From positions 6,911,501-6,975,500 of the forward strand of contig NC_092581.1 in the NCBI RefSeq assembly GCF_037975245.1: a stretch of 64,000 nt of DNA, in the 5' to 3' direction. A model generated the notes under the pieces. That model was not told where the DNA came from, did no database searches, and worked only from the letters and a program-made list of their open reading frames with translations. The position numbers and the translations under genes are program-made. The DNA comes from Apostichopus japonicus (taxonomy: Eukaryota; Echinodermata; Holothuroidea; Aspidochirotida; Stichopodidae). How positions within the stretch are numbered: the stretch's first letter is position 1; every line of letters starts with the position of its first letter. Positions 52,543 through 60,390 of the stretch are shown piece by piece.

Positions 52543-52762
52543 AGTCAGAATAAAATTCCGAATTCTTTCAATTTCTTCCTCATGGTGACCTAACACTACA
52601 TTAAGTCAATGGGGAATTCTAGCCTAATCATCTGTTCATTCGGTGAAATTTTGACGATAAGATAAGATATCCATGGAATACTTTGTTTATTGCTGTTAAA
52701 TTCGACCACATGGTAGCCTAACACCACACTAAGTCAATGGAAAATGTTGCCTAACCATCGGT

Positions 52763-53112
52763 TTGCGCCCCCCCCCCCCCCGAAGAAAATATCACTTTTT
52801 GCTTAGGATTCAGGTAATAAATTTGGAACCGGGTAGTATCGCGTCGGGCTAGTATCTGGATACCCCGTGCAGACACTAGTTTAAAGGATGCTGTATTGGC
52901 CCCAAAGATGCCAGATTTTCAAATATGGATGTCACCTTTGGTCAAACTTATAAAACTATTTTTGTTATCACCCTGGAGGAAAGTTACTTAACTGGTTCAT
53001 TGAAACATCTTTTGTAATACAAAATGTTTGCCCTCATTAATTGATACAAACAAAATTAAATTATTTAAATACATGATGATAGTTACGTAGATTTCACGGA
53101 ATAATTTCTTGT
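52763..53112 (+). repeat. Duplicated segment, copy A
   Basis: A 14-base C run is followed by TTAGGATTCAGGTAATAAAT, GGGTAGTATCGCGTCGG, ATGCCAGATTTTCAAATATGG, ATCACCCTGGAGGAAAGTTA and CATTGAAACATCTTTTG. It then continues CCCTCATTAATTGATACAAAC and TACGTAGATTTCACGGAAT. The same words in the same order recur at 54093-54330 and 55060-55155 (copy B). I see no gene here. Confidence 0.85.
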
Positions 53113-53202
53113 AGAGGCCTGTCTACGATCTCACAAGAGTACATCTGTGTCTCTCGAAGCGAGAGAGAAATTGCAGCGACCTTGAAGCATGCGCCCAACA
53201 AA

Positions 53203-53590
53203 CCAGCAGAAACCAACGTCACGTTAATCTGTGGGAACAAAATTGAAAGAATGGGATATTTATGATATCATGTCTGAAATGGCTTGAAAGGATTACCCTC
53301 TATGAAAAAAGTTCAATTAAACTAGAACAGCAACTTATGTAAAGACAATCGGGGTAAAAAAACCACAGGTACTTGTTGCAAAGAAATACCGAAAAACATC
53401 AGTATTAAATTTTTGCTTCAATGAATAAATATTCATTAAAATTTAGCTCTCCCCTACAGACTAGTACAGCAATATTAAATGTTAAAATCTACATCAATAA
53501 CCAGGATATATCTTTTTGACATACAATTTGTTTTTCTAAGCTTGCAATTACCTCTATAGGGCCATAAAGATCTTTTACAAAAGCTTTTCT
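53203..53590 (+). repeat. Diverged S1-like fragments
   Basis: 53203-53300 reads GAAACCAACGTCACGTTAAT, CTGTGGGAACAAAATTGAA, GGGATATTTATGATATCATG, TCTGAAATGGCTTGAAAGG. This parallels the middle of an S1 unit word for word at lower identity. 53488-53585 reads CTACATCAATAACCAGGATA through ATAGGGCCATAAAGATC and parallels the tail and head of the long S1 unit. These are single, old copies outside any array. Confidence 0.75.
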
Positions 53591-54092
53591 TAACGTAACC
53601 TAACACCACACAGAGTCAATGTGGGAATGTAGCCTAACCATCAGTTTAGTTTATTCGATGAAATTGTGACGCAGTTATAAGATATCCATGGCATACTTTC
53701 GTTATTGCTGTTTTCTTCGACCACATGGTTACCTAAGACTACACTATGTCAATGGGGAAACCTAGCCTATACATCTGTTTATAAGCTGAAATTGTGACGC
53801 AGTTATTATGGAATACTTTCGTTATTGCTGTTATCTTCGAACACATGGTTGCCTATCACCACACTAAGTCAATGGGGGTATTCTAGCCTAGCCATATGTT
53901 AATTATTATCTGAAAATGAACACCACACTAAGTAAATGGGGGGGGGGGCGGGTAATCTAGCCTAACCATCTGTTTATTATCCGAAATTGGGACGCAGTCA
54001 TAAGATATCAATGGAATACTTTCGTTATTGCCGTTATCTTCGACGACATGGTAGCCTATCACCGCACTAAGTCAAAGGGAAAATCTTGCCTA
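53591..54092 (+). repeat. Satellite S4, second block
   Basis: About four S4 units in the same orientation as the first block (CCTAACACCACACAGAGTC, ACCACATGGTTACCTAAG, GACGACATGGTAGCCTATC). One unit is shortened and contains a 9-base G run at 53939. The block ends in a C run at 54109, immediately before copy B of the duplicated segment. This matches the position of the C run before copy A. Confidence 0.85.
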
Positions 54093-54350
54093 ACCATCTG
54101 TTTGCCTCCCCCCCCCCAAATAAAAGCAATCCCACTTTGCTCAGGATTCGGGTAATAAATTAGGAATCGGGTAGTATCGCGTCGGCATTAGTTTGCTGTA
54201 TTTGCCCCAAACATGCCAGATTTTCAAATATGGTGGTCGCGCAGCTTTTGTCAAGCATTTTAAACTCTTTTTTATCACCCTGGAGGAAAGTTACCTTACT
54301 GGGACATTGAAACATCTTTTGCGTTTATTTAGTATGTCTGAGAACGTTGA
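54093..54350 (+). repeat. Duplicated segment, copy B (first part)
   Basis: Matches copy A (52763 onward) through C run, CTCAGGATTCGGGTAATAAA, GGGTAGTATCGCGTCGG, ATGCCAGATTTTCAAATATGG, TCACCCTGGAGGAAAGTTAC and CATTGAAACATCTTTTG. It lacks about 40 bp of copy A after GCGTCGG. It is interrupted by the element at 54359 and resumes at about 55060. Confidence 0.85.
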
Positions 54351-54358
54351 GGTAAAAA

Positions 54359-54707
54359 CAAGGGCGTAGGAACCGGGGGGCTGGGGGGCGCCAGCCCCCC
54401 CAGTGAAAAATGTGGGGGGCGGAAGTATCGTTCCGCCCCCCCCCGCTCCGCAAGTCAGAAAACCCCTTTTTCATTTCCAAATGAAAAAAAATCTCATTTG
54501 AAGCACCAAATTGCATCTAAGGCCAGGTGAAAATGCAAAATTCTTTACAAAATGGAGTGGGTGTTGAAGTGTGCTATATTACACCAAATTGCATCTGAGG
54601 CCACCTGGAAATGCAAAAAAAATCCAAAAAAAATCCCCTTAGACCCCTCCCCCAGGCCGGCCATCAGTCTTCAGCCCCCCACTCAAAAGTACCTTCCTAC
54701 GCCACTG
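54359..54707. mobile_element. Non-autonomous TIR element, 349 bp (hAT-like)
   Basis: The ends CAAGGGCGTAGG and CCTACGCCACTG (reverse complement CAGTGGCGTAGG) match at 10 of 12 positions. They are flanked by near-identical 8-bp direct repeats, GGTAAAAA at 54351 and GATAAAAA at 54708. A CAGTGG-type end with an 8-bp duplication is what hAT-superfamily insertions show; that classification is an inference. The interior has G- and C-rich arms (GGGGGGCTGGGGGG...GCCCCCCC) and two direct copies of CACCAAATTGCATCT(A/G)AGGCC at 54506 and 54580. There is no transposase. Confidence 0.75.
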
Positions 54708-54715
54708 GATAAAAA

Positions 54716-55020
54716 CATCTGGCAAGTACATTTTGAAAACTTGTAGCAATTAAAGCATGCTATAATTTGGGCAATAATAAATGTACTTTTTGACATAAAC
54801 AATTTGTTTTACTAAGCTTGCCATTACCTTTAGTACTTGACAAGGCCACAACAACCAAAGATTTTATTGAAAAAGCTTGTGTTGAAGGTACTTTTTGAAA
54901 ACTTGTAGTAATTATAGCATGGAATAATTTTGGGGCATACACACCCGTAGTGTAGCAGTAAATTTAAATAAATCTACATCAATAATCAGGAAATATCTTT
55001 TTGACATATATTATTTTGAC
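54716..55020 (+). repeat. Diverged S1-like fragments, second set
   Basis: 54728-54850 reads AACTTGTAGCAATTAAAGCATG, TTTGGGCAATAATAAATG, TTTGACATAAACAATTTG, then GGCCACAACAACC; 54897-55010 repeats AACTTGTAGTAATTATAGC through CTACATCAATAATCAGGAAA. Both parallel the S1 tail (AACTTGTAGCAATTGTAGC, GGGCAATAATAATCATG). These two fragments and those at 53203-53590 place several old S1 relatives in plus orientation within 2 kb. Confidence 0.75.
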
Positions 55021-55059
55021 GTACTTTTAATACAATATGTTTTACGTTAGCCAGTGCGT

Positions 55060-55160
55060 TTGATGCAAATTGTTTACCCTCATTAATTGATACAAACAAT
55101 AATAAATAATTGAAATAAATGATAATACTTACGTAGATTTCACGGAATGATTTCATTGCG
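55060..55160 (+). repeat. Duplicated segment, copy B (second part)
   Basis: GATGCAAATTGTTTACCCTC, ATTAATTGATACAAACAA, ATGATAATACTTACGTAG and ATTTCACGGAATGATTTC correspond to copy A at 53013-53110. On the minus strand this copy contains CTACGTAAGTATT, a strong splice-donor consensus. Copy A has CTACGTAACTATC there, so the donor has been lost or never existed in that copy. Confidence 0.8.
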
Positions 55161-55345
55161 TATGATACAGTAACAACCACGTGGAAGCAGGCACTGGCAG
55201 AACACACTGGCAATGTAAAAATTCGGCAATATAACATTCGGCAAAGAAGAACGACGATGACAGATAATGAAAGATATGCAACATGTGCAGTGAAGAGAAG
55301 ACACCCTTCTTGTTGGGAGATGTGAATTGAACTAAGCCAGTTCAA
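55133..55345 (-). CDS. Possible minus-strand exon, unrecognised product
   Basis: An open frame runs on the minus strand from just after a stop at about 55346 down to the donor TCTAC|GTAAGTATT (exon end at 55133, intron GT at 55132-55131). The translation is hydrophobic, with the stretches LLFTAHVAYLSLSVIVVLL and VCSASACFHVVVTVSY, then KSFREIY just before the donor. There is no ATG near the 5' end, so if real this would be an internal exon, or the initiator would be the methionine about 36 codons in. I recognise no family. The region also belongs to a duplicated segment, which weakens the coding case. Confidence 0.2.
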
Positions 55346-55351
55346 TTATAC

Positions 55352-55480
55352 CTACTGTCGAAGAGGAGCTTACACGGCTTAGCGCGATTACGTAACACTT
55401 AAATTGTATTAACACAGCTACTACCAAAGAGGAGCTAGCACGGCGTAGCGATTACGTAACGTTTAATTGTATTTACACAT
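55352..55480 (+). repeat. 66-bp tandem duplication
   Basis: Copy 1 (55352-55417) and copy 2 (55418-55480) share CTACT, AAGAGGAGCT, ACGGC(T/G)TAGCG, GATTACGTAAC and TTAATTGTATT(T/A)ACAC. Copy 2 is slightly shorter. Just upstream, 55324-55346 is a 9-bp-stem inverted repeat (AATTGAACT-AAGCC-AGTTCAATT). Confidence 0.8.
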
Positions 55481-55482
55481 TC

Positions 55483-55720
55483 CCAGGCGCGGCGGAACGG
55501 AAAAATTAATGGGGGGGGGGGGGACTAATGTGTGGAGACTATCTAAGCGGAGCGCCACCATCGGTTGGCGCGGAGCGTCCAAGAAAATTTTGGGTTATTT
55601 CAAACCCCCAGATGGCCGGAAACGGCACTTCCCGTGTGTTTTATGCTGCGAATACCTAGCCCTAAAATATGGGTCTCAAGTCTGCAATTCCTCAGATTGC
55701 ACGTAAAAGTCTGTAAAAAC
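55483..55720 (+). mobile_element. Dispersed element fragment with G run
   Basis: Contains GGCGCGGCGGAACGGAAAA, a 14-base G run at 55511, then CTATCTAAGCGGAGCGCCAC, GGTTGGCGCGGAGCGTCC and AAGAAAATTTTGGG. The core CTATCTAAGCGGAGCGCCAC and GGTTGGCG(C/T)GGAGCGT recurs at 55876-55915 inside the next element, so both belong to one family. I cannot define its ends. A 79-codon frame across it is not supported as a gene. Confidence 0.55.
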
Positions 55721-55809
55721 ATTGTAATTTGTATATTCGATGGTATTTTAAGAGAGTAGCTATTATACTCGTAGTGTACTCGCAAAGACGTTTTTGAGTG
55801 TAGTTAGGG

Positions 55810-56215
55810 CAGTGGCGGAGCTAGGGGTATTGGTCGGGGGGGGGGCAAGAATGGTCTGTATGGGCGCTTTCGACACTATCTAAGCGGAGCGCCACCACAG
55901 GTTGGCGTGGAGCGTACAGAAAAAATTTGAGTAAAGATACTCCCTAGATTGCAGGAAATGACCCTTTCCGGGCCTTGCTAATTTGCAGATAAACGGAGAA
56001 TAAATAGGTGTCGTCGCCATTTTGTCGGAAAATTACACCAACAGAATATGACATATGTCAATAGGTATATAAGAGCGCAATAAAATAGTCAATAATAGCG
56101 AATAAGTAAAAAGTATAGTGAAAAGCTGAAAAGGGCGCCAGCAGTCCATTTAAGTCTGTCGGGGGGGGGGGGGGACATCCGCCCCCTGACTGTATATATG
56201 GACGCTCCGCCACTA
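55810..56215. mobile_element. Non-autonomous TIR element, 406 bp (hAT-like)
   Basis: The ends CAGTGGCGGAGC and GCTCCGCCACTA are inverted repeats with one terminal mismatch. The flanking 8-mers AGTTAGGG (55802) and AGTAAGGG (56216) match at 7 of 8. G runs lie near both ends (10 bases at 55836, 15 at 56160). The interior shares CTATCTAAGCGGAGCGCCAC with the element at 55483. There is no transposase frame. The CAGTG start and the 8-bp duplication point to hAT; the family is inferred. Confidence 0.75.
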
Positions 56216-56484
56216 AGTAAGGGGATGTTGGAGAACTGGCTGAAATGAGGCAAGTCATTGGCCTACGACGAAGTTGTGTTACGCCTTACTGGTACTCACA
56301 CTGACTGCTTCCACTTTTCACGGGGCGTGAAGACGCGGTTGGGGTGACAATGTGGTCTATAGCCAGGGGACGGGCCGAGGGTCCCCCAGCAATTACTAAA
56401 ATTATTACACCTATATAGTATACGTGTGCATCGGATAGATCGACAAGTATGCATTGAAAAATGGGCAGATGCACGTTTCGGAGC

Positions 56485-56582
56485 CTTGGTAAATATTGGG
56501 GGGGGGGGGGGCTTATCATGCATTTGCCCCTCAACTTTTTCATTGGGGGTCTGAGCCCCCCCCCCGGTTCCGCCGCCACTGC
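56485..56582 (-). mobile_element. Right end of a further CAGTGGCGG element
   Basis: Read on the minus strand, it starts GTGCAGTGGCGGCGGAACC, followed by a G run, GCTCAGACCCCCAATG, AAAAAGTTGAGGGGC and another G run. This is the same end type as the two hAT-like elements above. I could not identify the partner end, so the element may be truncated or may extend back toward 56230. Confidence 0.55.
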
Positions 56583-56624
56583 ACATTCCTAAGGTTTATA
56601 CAATCAATTGAACATATATTCTAA

Positions 56625-56820
56625 AAACTGTTGGGCAAAAGTGGTTGAGCAAACAAAGCATTGCCCAATATGAGTAAATATTAACCAACAACTGAGTAAA
56701 AGAAATCACACAACTGATATGGGTAAACTTTGTTGTGCAAAAACTAAGATGTAATTTATTGTTACTTTCTGTTGGGCAAACAAGCTTGATTTGCCCAATG
56801 TTGTGCAAAAACCAGCATTT
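56625..56820. repeat. Cluster of TTGGGCAA/TTGCCCAA inverted repeats
   Basis: TGTTGGGCAAA at 56631 and 56769, TTGCCCAAT at 56664 and 56791, and TTGTGCAAAAAC at 56731 and 56803. The half-palindromes alternate in orientation, so the block can be read as two ~130-bp direct repeats, each with its own inverted pair. It lies just upstream of the first candidate exon of the gene below. Whether it is a promoter element or a degenerate small transposon cannot be decided here. Confidence 0.55.
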
Positions 56821-56872
56821 TCGCGCCATTACTATACTGGTAGTGTGCGGGATGTGCATGCATCATGAGTAG

Positions 56873-56975
56873 ATCGTATATAGGGAAAGTGTTATAACTT
56901 ACACAATAGCTGACGAATTTGTTAGCGCAATACTCAAGAGGTGGGAAATGCCAGAGTTATGTACTACATTTGAAG
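56873..56975 (+). CDS. Candidate exon 1 of a SAM-like protein gene
   Basis: An open frame follows a stop at 56870-56872 and ends at a consensus donor, GAAG|GTGAGC (56976). A splice acceptor CACAATAG at 56909 would give an exon from 56910. The translation includes ADEFVSA and ILKRWEMPELCTTFE, leaving one base for the next codon (phase 1). The pattern of hydrophobic residues around a central Trp, then Leu-Pro-Glu-x-x and Phe-Glu, resembles the start of SAM domains (protein or RNA interaction modules), but the match is short and from memory. There is no in-frame ATG near the 5' end, so an upstream exon is expected. It joins in phase with 57877. The gene symbol is unknown. Confidence 0.4.
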
Positions 56976-57524
56976 GTGAGCGTAAAGAAAAACAATCCTC
57001 TGCTTTGGTGTGTGCATCGAACACTGCGATCTCTACATAGTGGTATCGAATGATCGTTCGTTCTCTCGGTGGTACATGTAGGCTATACCAGGCATACGTA
57101 AAGGTTAATCATACTAATTGTACTTCCAGTATAGTTGTATTACGTTAGGCTAGCTTGTAGTGAAGCGATTGACAGGCGCCACAGGCGCGCCCGCAAGTGT
57201 GAACTACGTCTAAATTACTCACATTGTATTAACGTTGCGAACCCCTGTGTAATGCAGATCCTCGTCAACTTACGGTAAGCTATGCGTATGGAACAGGTCT
57301 CTCTAGCCTACATCTTGGCTAGACAAGGTTTCATTGTAGCACATTTGCGTTGTAAATCATAAATTGTACTCCGTTTGTTCTTTAAGTTTTATGCGGCAAA
57401 TGACCACATTAACCCTTATTAGCTTTTACGTTAGACCTAGCATGTCATAACTTAGGCCTAATGTTAGGCTTACACGTACGTTGTTAATACGTAGTACGTA
57501 CATACAGTAGTATAATAATGGACC

Positions 57525-57741
57525 CTTCGAAGTCCGAACACTTTAGCACTAAAATGATCCAGAATTGTATTTGTTCACACTTCTTTTAAAATGATACTAT
57601 CGATGGCAGAAGAAACATTTTCGTTAGAAAAAAAAGTCGCTTCATAGGTTTCGTCAAATTGATCCTATTGTATTTGTGCCATGGTGAAATTATGCATTCG
57701 TTAGGGGTGTCCGAACTTTGAGGGTTTTTCGAACTTCGAAG
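57525..57741. mobile_element. Small TIR element in intron, 217 bp
   Basis: The left end CTTCGAAGTCCGAACA (57525-57540) and the reverse complement of the right end TTTTCGAACTTCGAAG (57726-57741) match at 14 of 16. Inside, CCGAACACTTTAG and CCGAACTTTGAG are a further related pair. No clear target-site duplication is visible, so the boundaries are approximate. It lies in the intron between candidate exons 1 and 2. Confidence 0.5.
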
Positions 57742-57876
57742 TAGCCTAAGTTAGGCCTGGCATTTAATGAGTTCTAGGCTTTAATAATATTACAGTAGTA
57801 TAGCATAGAACATCAGCGCGCATAATGTTATAGGCCTATAATGCTGTTTGTATATTTTTCTCTTTCCTACAGGTAG

Positions 57877-58034
57877 AACAGGACTTCGAATTATTACAAA
57901 AACCAATTAACTGCAAACAAATTATACAACAGAGTGGGATATTTGACGATGGACATCTTGTGCTATACAGGCAATCATCCTAAACTGGCCGAACTTTTTA
58001 CATTTAGAGAAGACATTGGATGCACTGACTGATG
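57877..58034 (+). CDS. Candidate exon 2, with apparent frameshift
   Basis: It is preceded by a pyrimidine tract and two acceptors, TTTCCTACAG (ending 57872) and CAGGTAG (ending 57876), and ends at GATG|GTAAGC. From 57877, in phase 1 with exon 1, the frame reads EQDFELLQKPINCKQIIQQS, then GIFDDGHLVLYRQ, and stops at TAA (57981). The next frame is then open through LNWPNFLHLEKTLDALTD to the donor, and exits in the correct phase for exon 3. Three readings are possible: a one-base frameshift (pseudogene or sequence error), use of a weak internal acceptor CTATACAG giving an exon from 57971, or two alternative transcripts. The first half would complete a SAM-like fold; that is a weak suggestion. 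Confidence 0.42.
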
Positions 58035-58834
58035 GTAAGCCTCCTTTATTGCAGTCGTGGCCTGTGAATTCATTGCTAGCTTCACTAAGAGCTTATATAA
58101 GCCATGACAATATAGTTTTCTCTTTCCAGTATATATATCTGTAAAGATGGGTCAATATTTGGATTTACCTTCAAAATATGTTTTTGGTTGTTTGCTACTT
58201 TTTAAAAATCTATCAAAATCAACTGATCTGAATTGACCAAATCAGGTCAATGTCAAATGGTGGCTTCGGAACCTTTCTGCAAACTTTCTCCAATCATTGC
58301 ACTCAATATGATTAATTGGCTACTATTTTTTTGTAGTCGCGTTCAGGTTTGTGTGTGATTGAAGTGAGACCCAGCCCTGTTATAATATTAACTTAATGAC
58401 AGTCACTTGGACATGTATCAGTGTTGTTTGTAGGTTCCACATAGGGTTTGAATTATTCTTTCAAAAATCTTTGGACAATTGTATTCAGATTTCAGTACGA
58501 CTGTGTCAATGAAAGGTTAGCACTATGGGCTTTTTCATTTTTTCCCTTCAAAATCTGATCAAATTTGGCTTGAAATTAGTGTGTAGGGTAGGTAATTAAG
58601 TCTTCTAATACAAATGTGTAGGTCCCCTATGAGTACACCTGCCACATTAACTTTCATGTCGCTGTTATTAATGTGTATGAGCATAAAGTTGTGGAGCCAA
58701 TTTAGGGCGATGTATCCCTTGAATTTTATCCTCAGTCCTTGAAGTTTTATATGGTCAGACTATAGTGTGCCTTATTAATGTTTTTGCGTTTATACCTGCA
58801 AGCATTCTCATTTCTTGCCTTAATCTCTTTACAG

Positions 58835-58950
58835 ATGAAAAGAAGAACTTAGCTTTCTTTCTGTTGCCATTACTTTTTCGAGGACGGGCAAAGAAAAGCG
58901 GGTCTACTGTGGTGACTAGTTGCCTTCAAGCATTCATAGACGATCAGCCA
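58835..58950 (+). CDS. Candidate exon 3 of the same gene
   Basis: The clearest exon in the window. It has acceptor AATCTCTTTACAG, 116 bp open in one frame, and donor CCA|GTAAGC. Entering in phase 1 (G from exon 2 plus AT gives Asp) it reads EKKNLAFFLLPLLFRGRAKK, then STVVTSCLQAFIDDQP, and exits in phase 0. The composition is protein-like: an amphipathic Leu/Phe block, a Lys/Arg-rich turn, then an acidic end. I do not recognise the family. Its phase agrees with exon 2 on the left and with 59358 on the right, which is the main support. Confidence 0.55.
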
Positions 58951-59004
58951 GTAAGCAGAATCATTAATTATATTTTAAGTAAAATTCTTTTGGTGGTACA
59001 CCTT

Positions 59005-59085
59005 TTGGTTCAAATATGGTCATCTTTGGTCAAACTTCTTCAAATATTTTGTTGTACCTTGGAGGAAAGTTATCTCACTGGGCAC
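59005..59085 (+). repeat. Third relative of the duplicated segment
   Basis: TTCAAATATGGTCATCTTTG, GTCAAACTTCTTCAAATATT, then ACCTTGGAGGAAAGTTATC and CACTGGGCA parallel copy A at 52919-53005 (TTCAAATATGGATGTCACC, TTTGGTCAAACTTATAAAAC, CACCCTGGAGGAAAGTTAC) and copy B at 54217-54305. It lies in the intron after exon 3 and is older than the A/B pair. Confidence 0.65.
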
Positions 59086-59357
59086 CCGATACACATAGAG
59101 CATACAGTACCCACTGTAATTTTCTACACTTTGTAGTAAGTACGGGTAAGAACTTGTTCGTGCTCGTAATTCCGTAGGATGTGCTATATGATACTTTTTA
59201 AGAAAAAGTCTCCCAGGAAAGAACCTGGGCACGAAAACCACGGTAGTAACTGGACCCATGCTATATAAGTCAATGAAGCACTGGGAGTAGTGCGTTGAAA
59301 GGTGGCATACTCCTCTTAGAGTCTATATACATCCGCTCAATTGTTCTTCTGTTTCAG

Positions 59358-59411
59358 GAGAAGTGCCAAAAGCAGCCGGAGAACATCTTTTTTAACTGTT
59401 ATATATCATGA
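59358..59411 (+). CDS. Possible terminal exon 4
   Basis: Acceptor TTCTTCTGTTTCAG at 59344-59357 is followed by GAG AAG TGC and a frame that is in phase 0 with exon 3. It reads EKCQKQPENIFFNCYIS and then a TGA at 59409. If used, the gene product would end here, making a short protein. No polyadenylation signal AATAAA is evident in the next ~200 bp, so a truncated gene or a different downstream exon is also possible. Confidence 0.25.
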   Translation, partial: EKCQKQPENIFFNCYIS

Positions 59412-59663
59412 TATAGGCTTGCATGTTGAAGAGCATGAATGAAAGTACATGTGGTGGAAAAATTGGGTCAATTGAGGTAATTTTAGACCCCTTTAGGCTT
59501 TCCAGGAGCAGCGTACGAAAATTGTTTACTACTAAGTGAAGAGGTTTGTTTACAAGTGGCGAAAACTTCCAGCGGTCATGGTAGGGAAATTCATGGTGAA
59601 ATGAAAGGCCAACTCGGTTGTCAGCTATCCGGTGAGCAAATATTTTTTTCCTAGAACTGTAGC

Positions 59664-59685
59664 GCAAATATTGCGCAATATTTGC
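59664..59685. promoter_or_regulatory. 22-bp perfect palindrome
   Basis: The two arms GCAAATATTGC and GCAATATTTGC form an uninterrupted 22-bp inverted repeat about 75 bp upstream of the ATG at 59759. It could be a dimeric transcription-factor site in a promoter or 5' UTR. No TATA box stands out nearby. The function is inferred from position only. Confidence 0.45.
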
Positions 59686-59758
59686 CGTATTAAGGAATTT
59701 AGGCTCCGCCCACATATATTATGTACCTCAACTCCAAATTTACCAACAGAATTCACAG

Positions 59759-59830
59759 ATGAAAGTTCGTGGTTGCGAAATGGATTCTGCAGTCAGAAAT
59801 AGCGAATTAAGCGATATTCCTGCTTTATCT
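59759..59830 (+). CDS. Possible first coding exon, unrecognised gene
   Basis: ATG at 59759 opens 24 codons: MKVRGCEMDSAVRNSELSD, then IPALS, followed by a near-ideal donor TCT|GTAAGTAG at 59831 (phase 0). ORF continuation through the donor to 60058 is probably intronic. Alternatively, CACAG at 59754-59758 is an acceptor and this is an internal exon. I could not find a matching downstream exon with confidence in the remaining 4 kb. The peptide has no recognisable motif. Confidence 0.33.
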
Positions 59831-60084
59831 GTAAGTAGCCTACACTGTTTAATTATGAAGTCCATGATAATGTGTTTACTAATGAAGTTCATGGTAATGT
59901 ACGAAAGAATAAATGGTATTAATTGGGATCTTCTACTAGTATTGTCAACCAACCTTAATTCAAAATTTGTGCACATGCCTAGGCTAAGCCCTAACGTTAG
60001 GCAACACAAACTTCCTAGGCCTACTAGCACTGGTACTACTCGCCCTAGCCTACTTTAGAACTACCCGATTCTCGTTGTGGTCAT

Positions 60085-60200
60085 GATTACTATCGTGGTT
60101 ATTGGTATTGTTGATTCACGATAGTTATCGTGGTGTGTTATTACGGCACACACTCACACATGTTATGAATTTCACGATAACTATTGTGAACTATTACAAG
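60085..60200. repeat. Cluster of CACGATA inverted repeats
   Basis: CACGATAGTTATCGTG (near 60117) is a 7-bp inverted pair with a 2-nt centre. TTCACGATAACTATTGTGAA (near 60172) is a related 9-bp pair with one mismatch. A further ACTATCGTGG lies at about 60090. The repeated half-site in both orientations suggests either a degenerate inverted-repeat element or clustered binding sites. Confidence 0.5.
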
Positions 60201-60390
60201 CCATTCAAGGAGACTTTTGATAGTCGGATATTACAGAAAGTGACTGAGATGCTAACTCTAAAGTATTGACAAAATCCGTTTGACAATGTTGCAAAATGCA
60301 CTTGCATTTTGAAGGTTTCACTGATCTAACTTGATTGACCATCAGTACATAAGCTCATAGGCGTAGGAGCCTCATTTGATTTGGGGGGGC

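Larger units (their letters stand above)
51246..52762 (+). repeat. Satellite S4, first block
   Basis: Diverged tandem units of ~124-129 bp. Shared words are CGACCACATGGTTGCCTAAC, ACCACACTAAGTCAATGGGG, CTAGCCTAACCATCTG, TTTATTAGCTGA, TGTGACGCAGTTATAAG and ATCCATGGAATACTTTCG. The CGACCA anchors fall at 51405, 51534, 51912, 52040 and 52164. Two spacers of ~150 bp (around 51640-51790 and 52400-52570) interrupt the units and each holds a strong hairpin. The block ends in a C run at 52769. Confidence 0.9.

Noticed and set aside
54359-56215. Short frames rich in Pro/Gly across the G/C runs (e.g. 54325-54516, 55467-55706, 56286-56586)
   Set aside because: They are translations of homopolymer runs inside mobile-element ends, with no splice context.
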